Shown in pieces: positions 10,374 to 21,260 of a stretch of 64,000 nucleotides of DNA. The DNA is taken from positions 9,896,778-9,960,777 of the forward strand of contig NC_081336.1 in the NCBI RefSeq assembly GCF_022539665.2, in the 5' to 3' direction. The first letter of the stretch is position 1. The number at the start of each line of letters is the position of its first letter. Made by a program: the position numbers and the translations under genes. This DNA is from Daphnia carinata. Lineage: Eukaryota > Arthropoda > Branchiopoda > Diplostraca > Daphniidae. The notes under the pieces were generated by a model. The model was not told the origin of the DNA, did no database searches, and worked only from the letters and a program-made list of their open reading frames with translations.

Positions 10374-12834
10374 TCAAACAAGAAGTGCTTCGTCGAGCAG
10401 TTTTAGGATTTCGTCCTTGTTGTACATCCTATAATTATAGCGTACATAATTTCGTGCATCGTGGCCATTGGATATGACACGAGTTCCCAATTGGAGTAAG
10501 AGTTGAATGGCGTCAATTAAATTTGGGCTTGAATTCCATTCAAACAAATAATGGAGCGCATTGCTTCCCGAATAGTCCTTTGCATTCACATCAATTCCCA
10601 GTTGGATCAAGAGTTGAATGGCGTCAATTAAATTTGGGCATGAATTCCGTGTACACAAATAATGGAGCGCATTCCTTTCGTTATCGTCCTTTGCATTCAC
10701 ATCAATTCCATTTTGGATTAAGAGTTGAATGGTGTCAATTAAATTTGGGCTTGAATTTGATTCACACAAATAATGGAGCGCATTCTTTCATCATTTATCC
10801 TTTGCATTCACATCAATTCCCAGTTGGATTAAAAGTTGAATGGCGTCAATTAAATTTGGGCTTGAATTTGTTTTACACAAATAATGGAGCGCATTCCTTT
10901 TGTTATCGTCTTTTACATTCACATCAATTCCCAGTTGGATTAAAAGTTGAATGGCGTCAATTAAATTTGGGCTTGAATTTGATTTACACAAATGATCAAG
11001 CGCATTCCATCCATCATTGTCCTTTGCATTCATATCGATTCCAATGCGAATGAAGTCGTTCATTTTTTCAACTAGATCAAGCGAAGAGTCACGCTCACAA
11101 AGTTGTCGAAATTCTCCTTCTTTTTCAGTCAGCTAAATTGGAGAGATGTACGATTGTTTACGTTGCTACTTCCCCCCTTACTAAAAAAGTATATTACCTT
11201 TTTCGTGATGGATTCCAGTTGTTTGACGACTTCTTTCGAACTTATTCTTTTATCCGAATCGTGTTCCAACATTTTGTTAGTAAGTCATCCTCATAATATT
11301 TGCGCAATTCGGCATCAATATCTAGAATTAAGCCACCAGTTGTTTAATAAATAGAAGAGTAAAATAATATGGAATTAAATTGGAATTACTCTTCATATTC
11401 ACCGCACGTCCTCCAATTATGTTATCATGAATTTCATTTTCTTTTTCGCTTGAACCGAACAGATGTTCTCCCTCCAAGAAAAGATATCCGAAAACGAGGC
11501 CGAGGACAAACACATCGCTCTTGACGGTGCCTCTTTTCTTTTCTGCCTCTTCATCCTCTTTTTTTTTTGTTTTTGTTCAAGAAGTTTAACACCTCCGGGG
11601 CGTACCAGTTTTTGGTTCCTTCCCGTCCAGTCCATGTTTATGATCCCCGTTCAGTAACCTTTTTTGCCAGCCCAAAATCAGCCCATTTGATTATTGTCTT
11701 TTCATCTTGGCCTGGAGATCGCTTAATTAGAACGTTGTTCGGTTTAATGTCTCGATGAGTTAAACTCTTTGAATGGATGTATGCCAGGCCTTCAGCCAGT
11801 TGATGGAAAATTTTGATATTAGGTGGCGTACGTCCTTTGTATTTTTTGGGATCATCCGACTTCAGGAAAACTTGATCTAAGGAAGCGTAACATAATTCCA
11901 ATGCGTAGTACCTGTTACACGTCAACGAAAACAAAAAAAAAACAAATCTACTTTGAAATCATATCTTTGTTTTAAACTAGAGAAAAATGCTATACATAAA
12001 ATCTTGGTCCTTTTCACAGTGAAGAAGTTTGACGATGTTTGGGTGATTTAACTTTAGCATTGCTTCTTCTTCTCTTTTGTCGACACGATGTATTTCAACT
12101 CTTTTGACTGCCACTTCACGACCTCCGAACTTCCCTTTAAATACCATACCAAAGCCACCTTGACCTATTTTTTTTTCACGGTCGAACCAAATTTTCATCT
12201 CTTTCTTATCTTTATTTTGCAAATAGTATAACGCACCCCATCCAGCGTTGTCCGGCACCATCATACTCACTCCGAATGTATCCAAAACACCGATTACGTC
12301 GAGTAAATTTGGGTTTGAATTGTATCGACATAAATAATGGAGCCCATTTGATCCATCGTTGCTTTTTGCGTTCGCATCGATTCCGAGTTGAATTAAAATT
12401 TGAATTGCGTCGATTAAGTTTTGGCTTGATTGATATTGACACAAATAATGAATGGCATTCATTCCATTCCTGTCTCTTGCATTTACGTCGATTCCACTTT
12501 TGACCACGAGTTGAATTGCGTCGGTTAATTTTGGGTTTGAATAGTACCGACACAAAAGATGAAGTGCATTCCTTCCGTCTTTATCCTTTGCGTTCACGTT
12601 AATCCCGAACTGAATTAATTCTTTTATTTTTCCCGTTAGATCCGATCGCGAATCACGCCCACACAATTCAAGCAATTCTTTTTCTTTTCCAGTGAGCTAA
12701 ATTGAATAAATTGACATTTGCATAATGCGATTAGTCGACTTGCCTTAAATTCATTATACCTCATCCTTGATGGAATGTAATTGAACGTCTCCTTCTTTCG
12801 ATGGCATTCTTTTATTGGGGTCGTATTCCCACAT
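10374..12834 (-). pseudogene. G1A: ankyrin-kinase-ankyrin gene, broken
   Basis: Exons on the minus strand: 12834-12760 (25 codons, kinase tail relic), 12696-11996 (701 nt), 11911-11390, 11321-11198 and 11132-10374. Exon 2 holds a four- to five-repeat ankyrin block and the kinase N-lobe (glycine loop GQGGFG, then VAVKRV). Exon 3 holds HRDIKPNN and DFGLAKK. Exon 5 holds about five 37-residue ankyrin repeats and a conserved tail ending near KLLDEALLV. Lesions: TAA at 11640-11638 just after the DFG segment (shared with G1B); one extra T in the run near 11561-11570; exon 4 is 124 instead of 125 nt (near 11278); and two adjacent TGA codons at 10793-10788 in exon 5. Only the first lesion is shared with G1B, so copy A is more decayed or less accurately sequenced. 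Confidence 0.88.
10470..11070 (-). repeat. Ankyrin-coding 111-bp repeats of G1A
   Basis: About five tandem units of 111 bp, each coding a 37-residue ankyrin repeat of the pattern NALHYLC..NSSPNLIDAIQL followed by LGIDVNAKD. The period is four residues longer than the standard 33-residue ankyrin repeat. Confidence 0.9.
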
Positions 12835-12839
12835 TTTTT

Positions 12840-13130
12840 CCAACAGGTCGGGGGAAAATGAGACGAAAAGACTTCAACTTTTAATAACTTGCGTCTGACC
12901 ACAAATGAACAACTGCAATCTCAAATCGAAACTGAACCACTCCTGCCCGCCGCTACCTTCCCTATTCAAAAGATAGATGAAAAGATAACGTGAATAGTTC
13001 AATAACAAAGTCAGTTAGCTGGCCGCTAACGGATGGGTTTTGGGCAGAAGACGTTTATCAGAGACGTCCATTCGGTTTACGCGTGATTGTCCAATTTTGG
13101 GTTGAGTTACAACCTAATCCTAGCGTTAGT
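12840..13130 (-). promoter_or_regulatory. Conserved block upstream of G1A
   Basis: Contains the GGCAGAAGACGTTTATCAGA element (near 13045) shared with the regions upstream of G0, G2A, G1B and G2B. It is the sequence immediately 5' of the first recognised exon. No TATA box or start-site motif could be assigned with confidence. Confidence 0.35.
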
Positions 13131-15600
13131 ACTCGTCAGTGACTCGAAATCCTCGTGACAATACAGTATTATCTATAGCCAGGTTTATCAGTAGTGACAA
13201 GCGTTTCTTGCACAACGATTCGAGATTAACAGAAAATAATTATAAACTTTTCGATTTAGAATAAGTATGGGATTCCGTTTGCCATCATTGGCTCTATATA
13301 CAATAAGTACTACCCCTATGTACAATAAGTACAGTAAGCTCTGATGAAGTTCGTTGTTTGTATCGAAAACTTGTGCTGAGCATAGGACTTCAATTTCTTT
13401 TCTATTGGCAGGCTCTTTGTTTCGTGGCTGCAATTTCCGTTCGGTGTGTGGCATTCTTCAGGTATGTCTTTTCCACTACGCTACTTTTACATAATATGTA
13501 AGGGATGAAAAATATAAACATCAGAGCATTGGGATATGAATTACAGTGATTATTGTTATTTCTGACATTGTTAAATTTGTTGCTTTCGTTTGTTTCTTGA
13601 AGCAGTTTCTAATTGTTGATCACCTTCAGGTTTCGTTGGCATTCAGTACAGAAAATTCACAACATTGGACTGGGAGTACCAGCATCCGCCGACATGATTA
13701 AATGTTTTCTAAAATTTGTTTTACGTTCTTTTCTAGTAAACAATTCTTTTCAATACAAAACTGCTAAGTGAATTCTCAAATAAAATTCTATTCCAGATGG
13801 GAAATTTATTAACATTTCATATTTCCATCGCGATCTTTTACAGAGTAATTGTTTTACTTTGTATTTTAAATTTATTCTTAGTGAGTTGGCAATGCTGTCG
13901 AGGAGTTGGGGTGGGGGACAAACAATTAAGTGTTCAAATCAGATGATGTATCAAGTGTAACTTGAGGCAATGGATCACCTGGATGAAGTGCTGCTGAACA
14001 ATGTGTAGACTTGCTATTGAGACGGTCAGCTGATCGAGAATCATTTGGCGCCCTCGACGGGAATGCATCAACCACGACCCAATCGCCCAGTGTAAACCAG
14101 ATAGTTCATCGATGGCTGTGCTGCGTTTGAATGTAGTTCATAACGGAGGAAGTTCTCTGCTCTTTTTCCAGGTTAGTTTTTACATATTTTATTTGCTTTC
14201 GTAAGACATGTATCATCACGCAGTGACATCTCAGAATGGCCTTAAATCTCAACCCCTCCCATTTCCCAGTTATTTGGCTGTGATTTTGTTTTCAAATTAC
14301 AATCGTTTTGTTTTCCATTCATTGATTTGAGAGAGAATGACGCAATGTAAGAATGCACTGATTCCGTCCGTCCGTTTTTCGCCATCAAATGGCCGGCATT
14401 GCCTTCCAGTCCTTTTTATTTGTGGCCATTTTTCGCCATTTTGGCGCCATTTCTGCTTTGATGGCGCCATGGAGTGAGGGGTATCATTGACATTGCATTG
14501 TTCGAACTGACGAACAATGCAAGTGGCTTGCGTTTTTGTCAGAAATGGGGAAACAGCTGTTTTCCCCAATCAGACGATTTTGCAGAATCGTTTGATGAAG
14601 TCTTTCTTGCCAACTTCATTTGATTGATTTTTCGCCTTTTGTTTCCCCAAACTTTTGAAAGTCACACCAGGAAAAGTGGTATTTTCTCAGTAGATGTTTG
14701 CTCGTTTAAAAAATCGTAAAATCAACTTTATACAAGCAGATGATTCGGCTGAAAACAAATGGATACACATTGCCAGTTAGGACTGACAATGTCATATAGT
14801 AGGAGGGTTTTAAAAACTTATTTAAATACTTGTATTATTAAATGCCTGTGGTGTTCATGTGAACTAAACACTTTGTCAATTTGCTAAATCTATATCGGTT
14901 TACAGCCTTTTTCAGTCTTTAGTTGTTTTAAATATTTTTTTCTTGGTTTGCTAAATTGCAACGCAGCTGGCAAGAACAGATTTGATTGTTCTCGAGGTTG
15001 CCCAGTTTGCCGGTCGTACTGTTTTCACGTGCAATTTTCTTTCATTTGACTAATGGAATTGGTTAACGCTCGCAGTTCGCTCTATCAAGAAAAGCGGTTC
15101 TTATTTTCTCTTTAGATTACGAGGAAAACTGGGGGTTTTATTTCATCATTCGAGATATTTTTTTTCCTTTATCATTATTTTTTCAGCGGTTACTCAGGCT
15201 GTTTACTGCTCTGATTGTTTTCATGTATCAGTTCGGTTAGAGTTTTGCTAGAACTTTGAAATGAAATGAAAAACTTATCCAAAGAGAAAAGAGGCTTGTT
15301 AAACCAATATTGAATCACACTGCTGGTTTTTATGCTTTGATTTTTCCTTTCATTTTAAAGATGTTTGCCCACATAGAATTTTTAATCATCAAATGAGTCG
15401 CAATCAACTTGGGGTAAAGGAATAATACATTGGCAAAACTCTCGGCGATGCGGACATTTCCGGGGTTCTATTCTGGTGTATTTCTGAAAGTGAAGTGAGA
15501 CAGAAGGAAATTTGAATTTTGTAGTGGTGAAAGGTATAAGAAATTCGAGTATACGACAGTCGCCGTATTTTATTTTCCGTCGTTAAAGTGCATTGCATCG
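13130..15600. other. Spacer between G1A and G2A
   Basis: No gene is supported. The spacer carries the intergenic cassette (about 14200-14740) and flanking DNA shared with the other spacers, including the GAGTTGGCAATGCTGTCGAGGAG-like words near 13880-13905. It is almost identical to 49090-51560. Short open frames here are in repeats and lack domains. Confidence 0.6.
14200..14740. repeat. Intergenic cassette, copy 3, with hairpin
   Basis: Best-preserved cassette. It contains a perfect inverted repeat at 14495-14520: arms GCATTGTTCG and CGAACAATGC with a six-base AACTGA loop. The same hairpin is perfect at 50453-50478 and 38797-38822. GGCGCC palindromes lie just before it. Function is unknown. 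Confidence 0.8.
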
Positions 15601-15619
15601 CCTAGAGATGAGTTATGAT

Positions 15620-18600
15620 TCAAACGAGAAATGTTTCGTCGAGCAGTTTTAGGATTTCGATCTCGTTGGAAATCCAACGATTATGGCGTAAATAAATTCG
15701 TGCATCGTGACCATTGGATATGACACGAGTTCCCAGTTGGATTAAGAGTTGAATGGCGTCAATTAAATTTGGGCTTGAATTCCATTCACACAAATAATGG
15801 AGCGCATTCTTTCCCGAAACGTCCTTTGCATTCACGTCAATGCCCACTGAGATTAAAAGTTGAATGGCGTCAATCAAATTTGGGCATGAATTCCGTGTAC
15901 ACAAATAAAGCAGCGCATTCCTTTCCTCATCGTCCATTGCAATCACATCGATTCCCTTTTGGATCAAGAGACGAATGGCGTCAATTAAATTTGGGCTTGA
16001 ATTTGATCTACACAAATAATGGAGTGCATTCCTTCTCCAAGTGTCCTTTGCATTCACATCAATTCCCAGTGGGATTAAGAGTTGAATGGCGCCAATTAAA
16101 TTTGGGCTTGAATTTGATTCACACAAATAATGGAGCGCATTCATTCCATCATCGTCCTTTGCATTCACATCAATTCCCAGTGGGGTTAAGAGTTGAATGG
16201 CGTCAATTAAATTTTGGCTTGACTTTGATTTACATAAATGATGGAGAGCATTCTTTCCCGAATAGTCCTTTGCATTCACATCAATTCCCAATTGTATTAA
16301 GAGTGGAATGGCTTCAATTAAATTTGCGCTTGAATTTGGTTGACACAAAAGATGGAGCGCATTCTTTCCCCACTTGTCCTTTGCATTCACATCAATTCCC
16401 AGTGGGATTAAAAGTTGAATGGCGTCAATTACATTTGGGCTTGAATTTGATTCACACAAATAATGGAGCGCATTTCTTCCCGAAGTGCTCTTTGCATTCA
16501 CATCAATTCGCTGTTGGATTAAGAGTTGAATGGCGTCAATTAAATTTGGGCTTGAATTTGATTCACACAAATAATGAAGCGCATTCCATCCATTATCGTT
16601 CTTTGCATTCACGTCAATTCCCAGTGTGGTTAAGAGTTTAATGGCGTCAATTAAATTTTGGCTTGACTTTGATTTACATAAATGATGGAGCGCATTCTCT
16701 CCCGAATTGCACTTTGCATTCACATCAATTCCCTTTTGGATTAAGAGTTGAATGGCGTCAATTGAATTTGGGCTTGAATTGTTTACACACAAAAAATGGA
16801 GCGCATTCCTTCCCAAATTGTCTTTTGCAGTCACATCAATTCCCAGTGGGATTAAAAGTTGAATGGCGTCAATTAAATTTGCGCTTGAATTTAATAAACA
16901 AAAATAATGGAGCGCATTCTGTCCCGAAGTGCTCTTTGCATTCACATCAATTCCCAGTGGGATTAACAGTTGAATGGCGTCAATTAAATGTGGGCTTGAC
17001 TTTAATTGACACAAATAATGGAGCGCATTCTTTCCCGAATCGTCCTTGGCATTCACATCAAGTCCCTTTTGGATTAAGAGATGAATGGCGTCAATTAAAT
17101 TTGGGCTTTTATTCCATTCACACAAATAATAGAGCGCATTCATTCCATTAGAGTCCTTTGCATTGACATCAATTCCCAGTTGGATTAAGAGTTGAATGGC
17201 GTCAATTAAATTTGAGCTTGAATTGTATCCACACAAATAATGGAGCGCATTCATTTTCGAATTGTCTTTTGCATTCACATCAATTCCTAGTTTGATTAAG
17301 AGTTGAGAAGCGTCAATTAAACTAGGGCTTGACTTTAGTTGACACAAAAGATGTAGCGCATTCTTTCCGTATCTGTCCTTTGCATTCACATCAATTCCCG
17401 GTGGGATTAAGAGTTGAATGACGTCAATTAAATTTGGGCTTGATTTTGATTTACACAAATAATGGAGCGCATTCCTTCCATAAATGTCCTTTGCATTGAC
17501 ATCAATTCCCAGTTGGATTAAGAGTTGAATGGCGCCAATTAAATTTGGGCTTGAATTTGATTTACACAAATAATGGAGCGCATTCCATCCACCAATGTCC
17601 TTTGCATTCACATCAATTCCCAGTGGGATTAAGAGTTGAATGGCGTCAATTAAATTTGGGCTTGAATTTGATTCACACAAATAATGGAGCGCACTACTTC
17701 CATATATGTCCTTTGCATTCACATCAATTCCTAGTTGGATTAAGAGTTGAATGGCTCCAATTAAATTTGGGCTTGAACTTGATTTACACAAAAAATGGAG
17801 CGCATTCCGTCCATCATCGTCCCTTGCATTCACATCAATTCCCAGTTGGATTAAGAGTTGAATGGCTCCAATTAAATTTGCGCTTGAATTTGATTCACAC
17901 AAATAATGAAGCGCATTCCTTCCCGAATTGCTGTTTTGCATTCACATCAATTCCCAGTGGGATTAAGAGTTGAATGGCGTCGATTAAATTTGGGCTTGAA
18001 CTTGATTGACACAAATAATGGAGCGCATTCCTTCCATCAGAGTCCTTTGCATTCACATCGATTCCAATGCGAATGAAGTCGTTGATCCTTCCAACTAGAT
18101 CAGACAAAGAGCCACGAGCACAAAGTTGTCGAAATTCTTCTTCTTTTTCAGCCAGCTAAATTGGAGAGATTTCCGATTGTTTACGTTGCTACTTCCCCAC
18201 TTACAAAAAAAATGAAATTACCTTTTTCGTGATGGGTTCCAGTTGTTCGACGACTTCTTTCGAACTAATTCTTTTATCCGGATCGTGTTCCAACATTTTG
18301 TTTAGTAAGTCATCCTCATAATATTTGCGCAATTCGTCATCAATATCTAGAATTAAGCCACCAAGTGTTTATCAATATAAGAGTAAAATAATATGGTATT
18401 AAATTGGGATTACTTTTCATATTCACCGGATCATGTCTAATTATGTTTTTGTGAATTTCCTCCTCACTTGAACCGAATAGATGCTCTCCCTTTAAAAAAA
18501 AATAACCGAAGACGAGACCGAGGACAAACACGTCACTCTTGACCGTGCCCCAAAACTCATCCGCCTTTTCCGCGTTTTCCGCCTTTTTTCCGTTGATGAG

Positions 18601-19872
18601 TTTTTCCAGCACTTCGGGTGCGTACCAAGTTCTCGTTCCTCTCACTCCAGTCCACGAGTGAAGTCCCTTTTCGTTTACGCATTTGGCTAGTCCAAAATCA
18701 GACAATTTCATTATTATCTCTTCACATTTTCCAGGCTTGCACGAAATGAGGATGTTTTCCGGTTTGATGTCGCGATGAATTAATTTCTGCGAATGGATGT
18801 ATGCCAAGCCTGTAGCTAATTGACGGAATATTTTGATTGGAGGTGGCATACGTCCATTGTATTTTTTGGAAACATCCTCCTTCAGGAAAAGTTGATCTAA
18901 CGAAGCGACACATAATTCCAATGCGTAGTACCTTTAACACGAAAACAAGAAACAAATCAATTTTTAAATCTTATTGTTATTTAAAACCAGAAAAAAAAGT
19001 CATACATGAAGTCGTTGTCTTTTTCACAGTGAAGAAGTTTGACGATGTTTGGATGATATAACTTTAGCATTGCTTCTTCTTCTCTTTTGTCGACACGATC
19101 TATTAGAACTCTTTTTACTGCCACTTCACGACCTCCGAAATTCCCTTTAAATACCATACCAAAGCCACCTTTCCCTATTGGAGAAGTATCCCGATTGATC
19201 CAAATTTTCATTTCCTTCTTATCTTTATTATACAAATAATACAACGCATTCCATCCATCTTTGTCCTTTGTCTGCACATCTACTCCGACTTCAATCAAAA
19301 TATTAACTGCGTCGAGCACATTTGGGTTTGAATTGTCTCGACATAAATAATGGAGCGCATTTGATCCATCGTTAGTTTTTGCCTTCACGTCGATTCCGGA
19401 TTTATTTAAAATTTGAATTGCGTCGATTAAGTTTTTGCTTGAATGGTATCGACACAAATAATGAATGGCATTCATTCCATTGTTGTCCCTTGCATTCACG
19501 TCGATTCCGCTTTCGATTACGAGTTTAATTGCGTCGATTAATTTTTCGTTTGAATAGTACCGACACAAAAGATGGAGCGCATTCATTCCGTTTTTGTCCT
19601 TTGCGTTCAGTTTAATTCCGAATTGAATTAATTCTTTGATTTTTCCCGTTAGATCCAATCGCGAATCACTCCCACACAATTCAAGCAATTCTTTTTCTTT
19701 TCCAGTGAGCTAAATTGTAAGGAATTAACGTGTGCTAAATGTGATTGCTCGACTTGCCTTAAATTCATAATACCTGATCCTTGATCGAGTGTGACCGAAA
19801 GACTCTTCCCAGTTCTTCTTTTCCGAAGACTTCTTTCGATCTCATTCTTTCATTGGGGTCGTTTTTCGACAT
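15620..19872 (-). CDS. G2A: ankyrin-kinase-ankyrin protein (one frameshift)
   Basis: Five exons on the minus strand fit together in phase: 19872-19774 (33 codons), 19709-19006 (704 nt), 18931-18414 (518 nt), 18346-18222 (125 nt) and 18155-15620. Ignoring one extra T in 17934-17937 they give 3981 nt, about 1,326 residues. Order: kinase-tail relic; four to five ankyrin repeats; kinase with glycine loop GKGGFG, VAVKRV, catalytic loop HRDIKPEN, SDFGLAK and WYAPEVL; then about 21 ankyrin repeats of 37 residues and a tail ending KLLDETFLV. All key catalytic residues are present, so an active Ser/Thr kinase is likely. The C-lobe (IELC-like ALELC, GVRGTRTWYAPE, HLFGSSE) resembles IRE1/RNase L, but no KEN nuclease domain follows. 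The start is the first ATG after an in-frame upstream stop and is uncertain. Substrate and role are unknown. G2B lacks this extra T, so it may be a sequencing error. Confidence 0.88.
15690..18110 (-). repeat. Ankyrin-coding 111-bp tandem array of G2A
   Basis: About 21 consecutive 111-bp units. The consensus residue pattern is G.NALHYLC.SNSSPNLIDA then IQLLIQLGIDVNAKD. Units are very similar at DNA level, and blocks of several units recur (for example the HHLCKSKSSQNLIDA unit followed by an HYLCESNSSPNLI unit appears twice), which points to higher-order duplication. Confidence 0.93.
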
Positions 19873-19879
19873 TTTTTCC

Positions 19880-21260
19880 AACAGTTTGGGGGAAAATGAG
19901 ACGAGATGATTTCAACTTTTACTAACTTGCATCTGACCACAAATGAACAACTGCAATCTCAAGCGAGACTGAACCACTCCTGCCCGCCACATACTTCCTT
20001 ATTCACGAGAAAGATCGTGAGTAGTTCAACAATATGGTCAGTCAGTTGGCCGCTAATGATTGGCTTTGGGCAGAAGATGTTTATCAGAGACGTCCATTCG
20101 GTTTACACGTGATTGTCCCATTTCGAGTAAAGTTACAACCTAATCCTAGCGTTAGTACTCGTCATTGCCTCGAAATCCTTGTAGCAATACAGTGTTATCT
20201 ACTAGCCAGGTTTATCAGTAGAGAAATGCGTCTCTTACACAACGATTCGAGAACAACAAAAAATAATGATGAACTTTTCGATCCTGAATAAAAATGGCAT
20301 TCCGTTTCCCATCATTGGCTCTATATTATTAAGTTAAAGAATCAATCACCCTTGCCTTGTTTTTATTGTTTTATTCATTTATAACGTTTCCTTTGGTGAT
20401 TGCTGAATATGAAATATTTCCATTTTTGGTTGTAGATGTATTCATTATCGTGGTATTACCACGATAACAATGTGCTTATCTTCATGTAGTCATGACCGAC
20501 AATGCGCCATTACCCGTATGAATTACCAAGTGCCTGCCTCATCTTGCCTCCCCTTTATTTGTTTGGTTTTTTTAATTTATCTTTTGCTTGCCCTCTTAGC
20601 AGAGGACATTCCCCGTTCTAAATTCACGATTCCACTGATTCCGTTAATCGCGTTCCGGCAAAATGAACTGCATTAACCGGTTAATTATATTTCATCACAT
20701 TTTTTATATTATTGAGATTCCTTTTAACACATTTTGACTATTCTACAAAGTTTTTATTTATCAGCCGGGAATTTATTGTTAGCCAATCCACTTATGTTTA
20801 CGTGTTGACGCTTTTTGGCACCCAATCTTTTAAACATTTATTTTATTGATTGAAAAAGGAACATGGATAGCGCTGATTTTCCATCCAACATGGAAGAAAT
20901 TTGAATGTCCAAAACTGAAAGGATTTCTCTACCAGTTGGCACAAAAATAGCATTTTGTTTCATTTTTTTTCCCCTTGCCTCATATTTTCTTGTTCGAATG
21001 ATTGTTTGTATTTCCGTCCCACGCTGAAAGAATTGATTGTCTTCAGTGACGTCAGTTATTTCCATTCGATAAAAGTTATTTTTTCTTGGAGATTTATTCC
21101 GTGTGTTGTTCATATTCAGGATCTGCTGTGGCGATTTTGTCGGCTTTTTCTTTGTCCTTCTGGTGTTTATGACATCGTAGACGGACATCAGTCTCTGTGT
21201 CCGCCGCAGTGTTCCATTTACGCCTCAGGTATTATTTTTTGTTTGTCGTGGGTATGACGT
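19880..21260 (-). promoter_or_regulatory. Conserved upstream region of G2A
   Basis: Holds the shared GGCAGAAGATGTTTATCAGA block (near 20067), a perfect palindrome at 20445-20467, the AACCGGTTAAT and CAGCCGGGAATTT words (20675-20780) and a CRE palindrome TGACGTCA at 21047-21054. All recur at the same spacing in copy B. Regulatory use is inferred from position only. Confidence 0.4.
20445..20467. repeat. Perfect 23-bp palindrome upstream of G2A
   Basis: Arms TTATCGTGGTA and TACCACGATAA are exact reverse complements around a single T. The same site is intact at 56405-56427 in copy B. Upstream of G3 (near 43815-43840) the right arm survives but the left arm is altered. Confidence 0.85.

Noticed and set aside
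13188-13454. Minus-strand frame upstream of G1A (repeated at 49146-49412)
   Set aside because: It falls in conserved upstream DNA, is present only because of the duplication, and shows no domain or splice evidence.
15769-17973. Long plus-strand open frames over the ankyrin arrays (LHSHQFPVGLRVEWRQLNLG-type repeats), also at 10523-11053, 40048-40389, 46482-47012 and 51727-54036
   Set aside because: They are exact antisense shadows of the 111-bp ankyrin units. Because the unit is a multiple of three, one stop-free antisense frame persists. There is no start context, domain or splice support.
18340-18426. Extension of the kinase exon to IPYYFTLILINTWW
   Set aside because: This is intron read-through. 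The A|GTAATC donor at 18414 and the CTAG acceptor before 18346 keep the frame and give the expected kinase tail.
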